Assembly (NCBI GenBank): GCA_040004035.1
Contig: JAMPLN010000019.1
Reading direction: 5' to 3' (one strand)
Length of the DNA: 64,000 nucleotides
DNA from: Microcoleus vaginatus_C
GTDB lineage: Bacteria; Cyanobacteriota; Cyanobacteriia; Cyanobacteriales; Microcoleaceae
Position 1 is the first letter of the stretch; every line of letters starts with the position of its first letter. The position numbers were made by a program, and so were the translations under genes. This document shows, piece by piece, positions 16,266-25,900 of this stretch. Below the pieces are notes generated by a model. The model did no database searches and was not told the origin of the DNA. It saw nothing but the letters and a program-made list of their open reading frames with translations.

Positions 16266-17978
16266 ATGTCATCTCACGCCCCTTTACGCAAGGCAGGGCG
16301 AGCCGCCAAAGCCGGCGTTAAACTGATACAGAAAACTGGCGGAAATCTCGTTTTAGCTTCCGGCGTCACCATCAGCCTGCTGTTTGGTATGGTGTTAGCG
16401 CTATCTTTAGCCTCAGTTTTGATTCTCAACAGTCCCGATCCAGTCGCCGGATTGGCGATCGCACTTCCGATAACTCTGATTTTTAACATCGCTGCTTTTT
16501 TCCTATCGCCTTACTTGATGGACTTAAGCCAAAATTGGCTCTACAATACCCGCTGGGTTTCCCTAGCAGAAATTGAAAGCCTAAGTCCCGAAACAGCGAA
16601 AGTTATTCAGAAGGTTTGCAAGCAGAAAAAACTCCAGCCGCCGCGTTTAGGAATTATCGACGACCAAAACCCTACTGCGTTTACTTACGGTTCATTTCCA
16701 AACAGCGCTCGCTTAGTCGTCAGTCAAGGTCTTTTCACCTATTTAGACGACGAAGAAATTGCCACTGTTTACGCCCACGAACTCGGTCATATCGTCCACT
16801 GGGACTTTGCAGTAATGACTTTAGCTTCGACTTTGGTGCAGATTACTTATTTAATTTACACTACAACTCAAAGAATGGGTCGAAGTGGTGGCGACAAAGC
16901 TAAAGATGCTGCAGGTACGGTAGCTGCTGTTGCTTATTTGTTTTACATCGCTGGCACTTATTTATTGCTGTATTTGTCGCGGACGCGAGAATATTTTGCC
17001 GACCATTTTGCAGCCGAAACAACCGGAAATCCCAATGCTTTGTCTCGCGCTTTGGTAAAAATTGCTTACGGTATTTTGGAAGAAGGACAAAGAGCCACCG
17101 AACCCAGCCGCTTATTAGAAGGAACTCGCGCTTTAGGCATTTACGATGCCAAAGCTGCCACATCTACTGGCACTGCTTACCGGATTTCTTCGGAAGCAGA
17201 AAAGATTGGGCGAGTGTTTTTGTGGGATATGTTTAATCCGTGGGGTTGGTGGATGGAGTTGAACTCGACTCACCCGCTGACTGGTAAACGAGTTCGCGCT
17301 TTGAGCACTTATGCCGAACAATTAGGCTTGGATATTGAGTTTGACATGGGCCGGATTGTCGGCGAAGGCAACGATTTGAGCAAGCGGAGATTGTACGGCA
17401 ATTTTGTGTTCGATTTACTGCTGTACAGTGCAGAAACTCTGGGGTTAGCGGTGGGTTTTGCGATCGGCATTTCCCTGTATGCTGTAAACCCGATGATGAT
17501 GGTTGCTTGTCCCTTAATCGGTTTAGGGACGGGAATTTTACTCAAGACTTTGGTGATGTTCCCGAATTACGAACAAGCAGAACATTTGGATGTTTTAACT
17601 TTAATGTCTGACCCTTATGCAAGTCCTTTGCGGGGTCAACCGGCGCAACTACAAGGCGAATTAATTGGTCGTGGCGATGCGGGTTATACCTTCGGTTCTG
17701 ATTTGAAATTGCAAGATAGAACGGGAATGATTTATCTGCGCTATGCTTCTCGCTTTGGGCCAATTGGTAATTTTCTGTTTGGCATGAAACGAGTTGAAAG
17801 TTTGATTGGGATGGATGTTAGGACTTTGGGTTGGTTCCGCCGGGGTGTTGCACCTTGGATGGATTTGATTCAGCTTGAAAGCGATAGCGGTACGACGGTT
17901 AAGAGTTATCACCGCTTCTGGTCTTTTGTCATGAGTATCGGTGCGATCGTTCTTGGTATTGCGGCGCTATTTGTTTGA
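16266..17978 (+). CDS. M48-family (HtpX-like) membrane zinc metalloprotease with C-terminal extension
   Basis: This 570-residue protein has two N-terminal spans (about 35-90), the zinc motif HELGH at 171-175, a further hydrophobic pair, and REYFADHFA near residue 241 that supplies the third ligand. These are the marks of HtpX/M48 peptidases that degrade misfolded membrane proteins. Beyond about 340 the protein continues with two more spans, a domain of about 100 residues (GQPAQLQGELIGRGDAGYTFG) and a final helix, well past the usual length of about 290 for HtpX. The ATG at 16266 follows GGAGAG; the TTG at 16254 is rejected. Confidence 0.85.
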   Translation: MSSHAPLRKAGRAAKAGVKLIQKTGGNLVLASGVTISLLFGMVLALSLASVLILNSPDPVAGLAIALPITLIFNIAAFFLSPYLMDLSQNWLYNTRWVSLAEIESLSPETAKVIQKVCKQKKLQPPRLGIIDDQNPTAFTYGSFPNSARLVVSQGLFTYLDDEEIATVYAHELGHIVHWDFAVMTLASTLVQITYLIYTTTQRMGRSGGDKAKDAAGTVAAVAYLFYIAGTYLLLYLSRTREYFADHFAAETTGNPNALSRALVKIAYGILEEGQRATEPSRLLEGTRALGIYDAKAATSTGTAYRISSEAEKIGRVFLWDMFNPWGWWMELNSTHPLTGKRVRALSTYAEQLGLDIEFDMGRIVGEGNDLSKRRLYGNFVFDLLLYSAETLGLAVGFAIGISLYAVNPMMMVACPLIGLGTGILLKTLVMFPNYEQAEHLDVLTLMSDPYASPLRGQPAQLQGELIGRGDAGYTFGSDLKLQDRTGMIYLRYASRFGPIGNFLFGMKRVESLIGMDVRTLGWFRRGVAPWMDLIQLESDSGTTVKSYHRFWSFVMSIGAIVLGIAALFV

Positions 17979-18001
17979 TTTCCCGCTTGAAAGTTGAACG
18001 C

Positions 18002-18045
18002 AATAAAGTCTTTACTACAAATAGGTTCATAGTGAAGACTTTATT
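18002..18045 (+). terminator. Inverted repeat after the M48 gene, possible terminator
   Basis: AATAAAGTCTT and AAGACTTTATT form perfect 11-bp arms around a 22-bp loop, 23 bp after the stop codon. The AT-rich stem ends in TTATT, so termination is plausible but weak. Confidence 0.5.
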
Positions 18046-18133
18046 CGCCTTAAGTCAGGGTTAAGGAGGAAAGCATTCGTACCAACATAAGCAGTTGAGA
18101 GATTAACATCTTCCTGATTAGAATCCCTGAGTG

Positions 18134-18313
18134 TTAAACCAGGGGCTTAACTGATGACTGAGGATTGTTAGGTGGTTTAGCAGATTTGAATTCCGGTGTG
18201 GAGGACAATTGTTTCAAATCGATGAAGACCGAAAATTGGCTGGTATCCAACAACCCGGATTTAAGTTGTTTTTTCTTCTGCAAGTGTTTACCGATCGCAC
18301 AAATTTTGCACAT
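18134..18313 (-). CDS. Possible small CxxC protein (59 aa) linked to a methyltransferase
   Basis: The ATG at 18313 lies 4 bp after the methyltransferase stop on the same strand, with a weak AAAGAG site inside the upstream gene. The product starts MCKICAIGKHLQKKK and is otherwise polar with a Pro- and Ser-rich tail. I recognise no family. The tight spacing is the main support. It could be chance. Confidence 0.3.
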   Translation of the reverse strand: MCKICAIGKHLQKKKQLKSGLLDTSQFSVFIDLKQLSSTPEFKSAKPPNNPQSSVKPLV

Positions 18314-18317
18314 GATT

Positions 18318-19391
18318 TTAGCTCTTTTTGATGATATAATAGTCGTTTTGGAAATCATGGGCTAGTTGCTTGATTTCAACGCTGCTAAACCCAGCTTCAC
18401 TCAACATTTGCAGCGCTTTTTCTTGACCCCACATCGTGCCCAATCCCATGCCGCCGTAGGCTAAAGAAACAGTCATGCAGTGCATACAAGAAATGGTGTA
18501 GAGTAAGGGCGCAATGGGATGCTCTAGATTACCGCCGACATCGGTTGTGGCGCGGATATCTTGCATCAAGTAAACACCATCGGGACGCAGAGCTTTGTAG
18601 ATGTTGTGGAGTACAATATCGGGTCTGGCTTGATCGTGAATTGCATCAAATGTGGTGATCCAATGGTAGCGATCGCACTCATCCAATGTGGCGGCATCCT
18701 TCACCTCAAACTGGATATTATTTAACTTCCGCAATTGCGCTTCGGTGTTGGCAGTGGCGATGGCTTCTCCCGAAAAATCGTAGCCTGTGAATCGGCTATT
18801 CGGAAAGGCGACCGCCAGCTTGTTGAGTGCTCGCCCGCTACCGCAGCCGACATCTAGCACCTCAATACCCTTTTCCAACGCTTCGTTAAGTCCGGGAATC
18901 AGTGGCAGAATGTGGTCAAATAGAGCAGATACCACGGTTTGACCGCTATCTTCTGCCATCACGGCATGAAAACGTTTGAACTCGGAGTAGGGTACGCCGC
19001 CACCTTTGTAGAAACAATCGATAATCCGATCTTCCACCGATGCCAACACCGGAATGAATTGAGCAAAGGGGGCAATGTTGTCAGAAGCTGCAGCCCGTGT
19101 CAGGAATGCTGCATATTCTGTCGGCAAAGTGTAGGTTTTGTCGATCGAATTATAATCCACTAAGCGACCCGTTACCATTGCACCGAGCCATTCCCTCACG
19201 TAGCGTTCGTTCAATCCGGCAGCATCGGCAATTTGCTGACTGGTAGAGGGCGGCAATTCTGCCATTGTGTCAAACAGTTCGGTGCGATGCCCGATCGAAA
19301 TCATGACTGCGAGTGCGCCACTGTTGAGAATGTCCAGCATCCGTTGGGCGAATGCTTCTGCTTTGGTTTGATCGAATGTTTGTGTCTTCAT
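18318..19391 (-). CDS. Class I SAM-dependent methyltransferase with N-terminal winged-helix domain
   Basis: This 357-residue protein starts with a helical dimerisation/winged-helix part (HRTELFDTMAELPPSTSQQIADAAGLNERYVREWL, about 34-70), as in small-molecule O- and C-methyltransferases. VLDVGCGSGRAL (about 173-184) is SAM motif I. DFSGEA and a WITTFDAIHD stretch follow. A CMHCMTVSLAYGGMGLGTMWG stretch (about 300-320) lies near the C-terminus. The substrate is unknown. It heads an accessory minus-strand block. Confidence 0.85.
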   Translation of the reverse strand: MKTQTFDQTKAEAFAQRMLDILNSGALAVMISIGHRTELFDTMAELPPSTSQQIADAAGLNERYVREWLGAMVTGRLVDYNSIDKTYTLPTEYAAFLTRAAASDNIAPFAQFIPVLASVEDRIIDCFYKGGGVPYSEFKRFHAVMAEDSGQTVVSALFDHILPLIPGLNEALEKGIEVLDVGCGSGRALNKLAVAFPNSRFTGYDFSGEAIATANTEAQLRKLNNIQFEVKDAATLDECDRYHWITTFDAIHDQARPDIVLHNIYKALRPDGVYLMQDIRATTDVGGNLEHPIAPLLYTISCMHCMTVSLAYGGMGLGTMWGQEKALQMLSEAGFSSVEIKQLAHDFQNDYYIIKKS

Positions 19392-19472
19392 AATTTAATA
19401 GTGATGGTATTCAAAAGTTTCTATTGGGAAGATTTGATTTTGGCAGGGGTACGATCGTCAGATTCCTGCCCG

Positions 19473-20195
19473 TCAATTCAACATTTCACCTATCTGTTCT
19501 TGCACCCAAATTTCAAACAATTCGCGGAGCAAACGCTGACGCATCGCTAAATCAAACTGAGCCGGAATCAATGTTTCTAATCTGACGATCGCCAGCCATC
19601 CTTCTACAGGGATAGGATGCCAAAGCTGACCGGGCAGGCTTATCGCCAACAGATGCGCCAAATTCGGGTGGATTGTGCCGAGTTCCGCCGGGCCAAGAAT
19701 CCCATTGACTTGAGCTTCTGGGCCTTGGGAATACTCGCGCGCCAGTTCGGCAAAGGATTGCTCTTTTTCTTGAATCCGAAAATAGAGTTCTCGCGCAATT
19801 TCTGCCTCTTTAACCCGAATCAAAGAATAGATGACTCGATCTAGCGATCGCTTGCGTTGCAGAAAATAGGACTCTAGTTTGTGATGCCAATTTTGGTGTT
19901 TGAATTTCTCAATTTTGAGCAGCCGCGGAATGAAAACTGTCTCTAAAAAATCCCGACTCATCCCGTGCTGTTTTAGCCAAAGCTGCTGTGTGGTTTGGTC
20001 GAGCAGTTGATTTTGTTCGTAGAACTGCTGGCTGGCATTCACGATTTCTTCAGCGGTGCAATCGATGGGGGCGATGGCTTCATCAATGATGCTCTCGCGG
20101 TATAATTGGGGCAGCATTTGGTAGCTGGCAAGTCGAGGAACTATCTCCTCCCCACAGAGGGTGCGATTGCGGATTTGTAATAAAACTGCGGTCAT
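19473..20195 (-). CDS. Parvulin-type (PpiC) peptidyl-prolyl isomerase-like protein
   Basis: The 240-residue protein has an N-terminal SurA-like helical part and a PpiC core at about 120-215 (REYSQGPEAQVNGILGPAELGTIHPNLAHLL). Cyanobacterial proteins of this kind often neighbour type I secretion or peptide-export genes (from family knowledge). No signal peptide is visible. Here the adjacent Ca-binding protein on the same strand is a possible client (inference). No transporter is in the window. Confidence 0.75.
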   Translation of the reverse strand: MTAVLLQIRNRTLCGEEIVPRLASYQMLPQLYRESIIDEAIAPIDCTAEEIVNASQQFYEQNQLLDQTTQQLWLKQHGMSRDFLETVFIPRLLKIEKFKHQNWHHKLESYFLQRKRSLDRVIYSLIRVKEAEIARELYFRIQEKEQSFAELAREYSQGPEAQVNGILGPAELGTIHPNLAHLLAISLPGQLWHPIPVEGWLAIVRLETLIPAQFDLAMRQRLLRELFEIWVQEQIGEMLN

Positions 20196-20235
20196 AGCTG
20201 TCTGGCTTCAATTAAAGTCATTTGAACGAACAATT

Positions 20236-20268
20236 GGTAGGGTAAGGTGCACAGTGTGCACCCTACAG
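20236..20268. repeat. Palindromic repeat GTAGGGT...GTGCAC...ACCCTAC
   Basis: GTAGGGT and GTGCAC on the left pair with GTGCAC and CCCTAC on the right. It lies after the stop of the Ca-binding gene and before ppiC, so it may attenuate read-through. A related GTGCGC...GCGCAC hairpin is at about 53212-53229. Confidence 0.55.
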
Positions 20269-20293
20269 ATAAAGTTTTTACATCCAGGACTTT

Positions 20294-21037
20294 CTAGTTG
20301 GGAATCGGAGTCAAGGTAACAGAGTAATTAGTGTTACCTGTGAATTGAGAGGCTTGAAGATAGTAGTTAGTTGCAGGAGCCAAGTTTTGGACAAATCCTT
20401 CGGAAATAGTGCCTCGCTTAACCACACTTCCAATTACCTCACCTGCATCGACGGCGCGATTGTTGTTTTTGTCTTGAATCAATCGGAGATCGGCATCAGC
20501 GCTGAGATTATTGAGACCAAAGTGATAAAATCCCTGGGTATTGACAGCCAGATGGATAGTATCGGTGGTGTCGGTGTTACCCACAGAACCTTGATGAGTT
20601 CTTGGTTTGTCGTTGGAAAAGACGGCACCGAAATCATCTTCTACGGCGAGGACTTTGCTGGGTGTTCCGATCGCGTCAGCCGATACTCTCAAATTGTAGG
20701 GAGTATCGTTGAACGCACGGTTCCGATTGACTTGCACCACGTAATTGCCTGCATCAACGTCAGCAACTGCTGAGGACAAGTTGATTACTTCATCCAAACG
20801 CAATCGATCGGAAATAGCAATTTGCTTATCGTTACCATCAACTAAGCCATTGCCATTGAAATCGCGAAATAGTTGAACATTCAGATCGTCGGTCATACCA
20901 ACCAGCCCAAGGTTGATATTTTTATCGCTATCCAGACGGAAACTGTAGGTGTCTTTGCTGTTGAGATTACTGATAGTGCGGCGCGGAACTACTACGGCAC
21001 TATTAGATGGCAAGGTACCAAGGTTAAATTCAGCCAT
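20294..21037 (-). CDS. PPC-like repeat protein with two EF-hand-like calcium loops
   Basis: The 247-residue protein consists of two similar beta-rich units, each starting with a segment such as KDTYSFRLDSDKNINLGL, as in bacterial pre-peptidase C-terminal (PPC) domains. Each has an EF-hand-like loop: DFNGNGLVDGND (59-70) and DKNNNRAVDAGE (about 187-198). A strong AAGGAG site precedes the ATG. There is no Sec signal, so type I-like secretion or a cytoplasmic role are both possible. Neighbours are ppiC and a DUF4242 gene. Confidence 0.7.
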   Translation of the reverse strand: MAEFNLGTLPSNSAVVVPRRTISNLNSKDTYSFRLDSDKNINLGLVGMTDDLNVQLFRDFNGNGLVDGNDKQIAISDRLRLDEVINLSSAVADVDAGNYVVQVNRNRAFNDTPYNLRVSADAIGTPSKVLAVEDDFGAVFSNDKPRTHQGSVGNTDTTDTIHLAVNTQGFYHFGLNNLSADADLRLIQDKNNNRAVDAGEVIGSVVKRGTISEGFVQNLAPATNYYLQASQFTGNTNYSVTLTPIPN

Positions 21038-21187
21038 TTTATTTCTCCTTAAAGTGTAAAGGGATTAGTTAATTTGCTGGTTGTTTGCTTAACTTGATAT
21101 CAATCTAACGAGGCGATCGTTCCGAAAGCGTTCCGAAAGCGTTCTCGAAGCGTTCCCAAAGCCTCCAAGCGCGATCTCCGCACGAAT

Positions 21188-21709
21188 TCAAGGTCTCAGA
21201 ACTTCCGCAGACCAAACGCAATCGAAGGGAATTCCAGCTTTACGGTGGGCTTCTCGAATCACTTCCGCATCGGGCGCGTTCAGTTCCCACAGCACACGAG
21301 TTTTATCCTGCGACGCATAGGAACGCACCCATTCAATACCTCGTTCCTGATAGCACTGTAAAATTAATCGCTGGGCTTCCTTCCACTCTTCATCGGTAAA
21401 GCCATTCGGATAGCTTCCCTCCAACAGCTTGAGGATTGGTTCGTTCCATACAGATGGCACACCTTCAGGTTCAATAACTTGGGCTGTCCAAACCTTGGTA
21501 AACCCAACATCAGCTTGGCGATAAGCTTGTCGGACAGACTCTGCATCTGGTGCCTCAAAAGTGCAAATCATGCGATGGCGATCGGCTGATAGTAAAGAGT
21601 AGCGCCACGTGCCATTTCTTGCCTCAAGACAATCCAAAACTCGCGTATCAGCTAACATTTCTGCGGTTATGGGTCGATCGGCAACGGTTTCAACTTTGAT
21701 AAGAGCCAT
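21188..21709 (-). CDS. Tandem-duplicated DUF4242 (SCO4226-like) protein
   Basis: The 173-residue protein contains two related halves. RYSLLSADRHRMICTFEAPD (residues about 36-55) with VRQAYRQADVGFTKVWTAQV matches VRSYASQDKTRVLWELNAPD with IREAHRKAGIPFDCVWSAEV. Each half has the ferredoxin-like alpha/beta pattern of DUF4242, a family that includes a nickel-binding Streptomyces protein. The usual protein has one unit of about 80 residues. Function is unknown. Confidence 0.75.
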   Translation of the reverse strand: MALIKVETVADRPITAEMLADTRVLDCLEARNGTWRYSLLSADRHRMICTFEAPDAESVRQAYRQADVGFTKVWTAQVIEPEGVPSVWNEPILKLLEGSYPNGFTDEEWKEAQRLILQCYQERGIEWVRSYASQDKTRVLWELNAPDAEVIREAHRKAGIPFDCVWSAEVLRP

Positions 21710-21781
21710 AATTCAATAGTTGAGAGTTGATAGTTGATCTGTCGGTTGGGTTCAACGAAGTGAAACGCAACAATCTCTATC

Positions 21782-22000
21782 CTACAACCCCTTATTTATC
21801 TTGGTTCTGGGGCGCTTGTCGCCCCCTGAACTACTTCGCCTTTTTCTATAGCGCCCAGAGCTTTCAGCGTGACTATCTGTGCTACGGTTAAACCTGTCAT
21901 TCCAGTGATATTCATGCAGACCCATTTGGTCGATGATTCCCGCGACTAGACCGCAGGCGTCTAGATATTGTACTCTAATGGTAGATGCTATAGATTTCAT
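21782..22000 (-). pseudogene. Frameshifted relic of a DUF4277 (IS1634-like) transposase N-terminus
   Basis: The first 30 residues, through YLDACGLVAGIIDQMGLHE, resemble the start of DUF4277 transposases. After HEY the frame turns into low-complexity Arg and Ser, while the next frame continues as TGMTGLTVAQIVTLKALGAI and then stops. The rest of the transposase is missing. This looks like an old, truncated insertion-sequence remnant. Confidence 0.5.
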
Positions 22001-22099
22001 CCTATAAAAATACCATTCCTTTCTTCCTCAACTTGCGGAATCTAGGTTGTAATCCAGGCAGGTAGTAAATCTTGATTTCACGTTTTATTTGAATCGGAC

Positions 22100-22897
22100 A
22101 TGAGTAAATTAACTGAAGGAACGCAAAATTTCTGGTCACAAATCAGGAGTTACCTACTTTCATCAGGCTTGACAATTGTCATAGCTTTTTTGGCGCTTGG
22201 ATGGCAGATGGGAAGCACAATTACTTTTTTTCTAGTCCTTTGCTTTCTGTGGTTTTTGTCTGATACCAAAGAAAAAATTTTGAGAAATTTACCAGATCGA
22301 TTCGATTATACACCAGCAATTTTGCAAGACTATCCTTTGCTAAGTTTTACTTGGTTGGATCGACAAACTCAAGAATTAGAAAGTTTAGGGTTTGTTCAAT
22401 TAATTGATTATACAACCGGTGCTAACCCCGCATTTGCCAGGTGTTTTGCTCACCCAAAACATTATTGCTACGCTGAAGTGTGTCAAGTTTTCAAGGCAAA
22501 TGGCGAATCATTTTCTAGACAAGCGGTTATTTTCAGTGCTTTCGAGCAAAGATGGGAGTTAGCGAATATTAACCGAGAAGTCAATATTACAGATAGTATT
22601 GCTTATGGTTTCTGGCGAAATGGCAAAAAAATCCGAATTTACCATCCTATCTCTAGCTTAGATAACCTGTTGCAAAATCATTTAAACTGGAGACAGCGAA
22701 TGCAGACAGATCTAGGGATAGCTTTACTGAGAGATATTTCCTGGGAAAATTATGTAAGACTCGAAGAAGAGGCTGTTGCTTATCGCAAACAAGCATTGAA
22801 AAAGAAAATTTTGCTGTTGGCGATGATAGAAGTGAGGAAATTTGAATTGAACCCCAAGTCAGAATGGTTAGGAGATTATGCTAAGCTTGTAGCTTAG
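22100..22897 (+). CDS. Hypothetical protein with N-terminal membrane hairpin
   Basis: I recognise no named family. Two hydrophobic stretches near the N-terminus (about 20-55) are followed by a soluble domain of about 210 residues, with LPDRFDYTPAILQDYPLLSFTWLDRQTQELESLGF opening it. A basic helix (YRKQALKKKILLLAMIEVRKFEL) lies near the end. It is the only plus-strand gene in the 18-26 kb block, which suggests a separate transcript. Codon use looks ordinary for the window. Confidence 0.6.
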   Translation: MSKLTEGTQNFWSQIRSYLLSSGLTIVIAFLALGWQMGSTITFFLVLCFLWFLSDTKEKILRNLPDRFDYTPAILQDYPLLSFTWLDRQTQELESLGFVQLIDYTTGANPAFARCFAHPKHYCYAEVCQVFKANGESFSRQAVIFSAFEQRWELANINREVNITDSIAYGFWRNGKKIRIYHPISSLDNLLQNHLNWRQRMQTDLGIALLRDISWENYVRLEEEAVAYRKQALKKKILLLAMIEVRKFELNPKSEWLGDYAKLVA

Positions 22898-22939
22898 ATA
22901 AGAAAATGATTGAAAGAAGCAGAAACTCTTTAAGATAAT

Positions 22940-25900
22940 TTAATGGTTTTGTTCGAGAATTTTCTGCATTAGCACGATCGCCCGCTCGACCTCGGTGCAA
23001 GCGCGGAAACTCAGCGCAGGACGATCGATGCGATCTCGCAGCGATTCAAACCGCGCAGTCGCCCCTTCTCGATCGCCCAAAGCTAAAGCACCCTGAATCA
23101 AAATCGCCCAAGCCAGAGCAATCTCGCTGGGATGCTCGACCGTCTGAGCGGCTTCTAAAGCAACTTCAGCGCGGGCTGTTGCCAAAAGAGGTCGATCGCA
23201 CTCTAAATCCACTTGAGCCGCCCCAATCAGCACATAAGACAGCATCCGTTTGGCATCCACCTGTTGCAAAGTCGCGATCGCCCGCTCCAAAGCAGCATCC
23301 GCACCAATTTGCTGAAGCTGATAGTTTGCTAAAGCTAAAAGCGCATTGGCCACCGCACCTTCACTGCCTTCGCCTTGGATTTTCGCGGAGACGATCGCCA
23401 TTTCCTGACAATAAGGCAAGGCCGCAGCCGGATCGCCCGCTTCCAGTTCCGTCATCGCCAAATAGCTGAGGTTATAAAACTCGCACCAGCGATCCTGCTG
23501 GGCCTGGGCCAATTGCCACGCCTGTTGCAACAGAGTTCGCGCTTGGGCATAGTTCCCGTGATGGCGCCCTACAGCCCCCAACCCTTGGGCAATTCCGATG
23601 TTTTTAGCGCCAACTCTCCCCGCCAGGGACTGCGCCTCCAGCAACAATGCTTCTGCCCGCGTCATTTCCCGTCCAATTTCCGCCAAGCAAGACCCGCTAT
23701 ATACCAGCAATCGCACGGCAGTAGCTGGACTGGATGCGCGACTTACCTCTGCTGCCCGCAGCGAGTGTTGGTGAACGTTAGCGAAGTTGCTGCGATCGAA
23801 ATGCAGGATCACCAATGCCTCAAGTCCCGTGGCTTCTGCTTCTTCTAAACCTAGATCATTGGCTTCATCGATTAAGCGGTGCACCTCGCTGTCGAGTTGA
23901 CAAACTCGATCGCCCGTAACGCCTGCGATCGCGCTAACCCGCAACAATTTTAAATGCAATTGAATGCGAGTGCGATCGTCAAGTCCTTGACACTGCTCGA
24001 TCCCAAGCTGAGCCAATTCTGATGCTTCCGCGTAGGCAAACAATTTCAAGCAGCGTTCGGCGGCTGACAAGGCGCTAGACGCGGCCAATCCGCGATCGCC
24101 CCCGATGGCCGCGTGACGGGCAATATCGCCAGCCAAGGCGTTGTCTGGTGTGGAGAGTTGATTCAATTTATGGGCAATTTGCAAATGGATCAAATGGCGG
24201 CGCGGTTGTGACAACTGCCGGTAGACAGCCTGACGCACAATATCGTGAGCAAAGTCATAGCCGATTTCGTCACCGACAGAGGCGCTGGGACGGATAATGG
24301 TTTGTTGTTCGAGCTGTTCGATCGCCGCGAGCAATTTGGGCAGCGGATAGTCTGCCACATGAGCCACCGCTGTCGGTTTGAAGCTGCGCCCCAATGCAGC
24401 GGCCCAAGGCAAAAATTCGCGAGCCGTGTCATCCAATTGGTGGAGGCGATCGCGGATCAAAGCCTCTAAATTATCAGCATGAGTAGACCGATCCTGGGAC
24501 AATGCGCGGGCAACTTCCAGCGCAAACAGGGGATTCCCCCCACTATCGATAAATACGCGCTCGACCGCTTCTGGAGAGAGTTCTAACGGATTAACCGCTG
24601 GCTGTTTGCGAATCAATTCAGCCGTTTGTTGTCGATCCAAAGGATGCAATTCCAGCGTTAGCAGCCGTCGCTCTCGTCTGAGTGCCTGCACCACCCGCGA
24701 GATGCCCGCATTCTCCTCTAGTTCCCTGGAACGCCCGGTGCAGGCGAATAAAATCGGCTTATGACTCAGCAAGCGGATGGCGTAGTGTAGCAAGGCCGAT
24801 GAGGCTTCATCGATCCACTGAATGTCATCCAGAATGACGATTAATGCAGCCTCACTGGCAGATTGAGCCAGCAATTGTACCACCGCATCAAACAAATGAC
24901 TGCGATCGGGCGGAGCTTTCCCAGGTTGAGCGAGCTCTGGGAGCAAGAAACCTAGCTCCGGCGGAATGTTGAGGGCGGGGGGAATAACGATCGATCGCAA
25001 GGCATCAATCCAGATGCCGTAGGGTCGCACCATCTCGGCCGCAAATCCTCGTCCCCACAGCACTTGCACCGCCTCTGCCGCCGATCGCAGCTCCTCCAGC
25101 AAGCGAGTTTTGCCGATTCCGGGTTCGCCCGCGAGCAAGAGCACTGGCGATGCCTCAGCGCTGGCGATCGCGCCGCAGTTCGCAAGCAGTATCGGCTTTG
25201 CCCACTGTTGAATCGATGCCCATTCGCGATCGCGTCCCACTAGAGGCGACAAAGCCACAGGCGAGGGAAACAAATTCGTTTGGGGCGGCCCGGCGGAGTG
25301 AGAGGATGGTTGAATGTCGGGCGCTGCGTCTTCCAGCAACAGTTGCTCGTAGAGCTTGCGAGTGCTCGCACTAGGGTCAACTCCTAGTTCCTCGCGCAGC
25401 AAAGTCATGCAGCGGTGGTAGACTTGCAGTGCATTGGCGCGATCGCCGTTCAAATGGTGCGATCGCATCAAAGCTGCGTAGCTGGTTTCGTGCAACGGAT
25501 CGATCTCCAGTAAGCGCTGTGCAGAGCGGATTGCAGCCCGATAATCACCCTGAGCTTCCGACAGGCGAGTCAGAGATTCGAGCGCATGAAGCAATTTCTG
25601 TCGCAGGTGTTCGCGCTCTGGAAAAATCCACTCATCCTCACAACTCGGCAGCAAATCACCGCCGTAAAGCGCGATCGCTTGCTCCCAGGCTGTTCTGGCA
25701 CCGTTAACATCTGCGGCTCGTTCCGCTGCTTCTGCTGCGGCGAATGCCCGTTCAAACTCAGCCACATCCAGCACGAAAGAGGCATGGGGATTCCATTGCA
25801 GGGTTTTGGCATCCGCCAGCAGGTAGCGATCGGCATCGGGGAGTCCCTGACGCAAATGATGCAATTCCCGGCGCAAGTTGGTGCGAGCTTGGGCCTCGGT

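Noticed and set aside
18046..18133. Possible 6S RNA or other structured RNA after the M48 gene
   Set aside because: A CCCTG...CAGGG hairpin and GGAGG are seen, but no full 6S-like long stem could be drawn.
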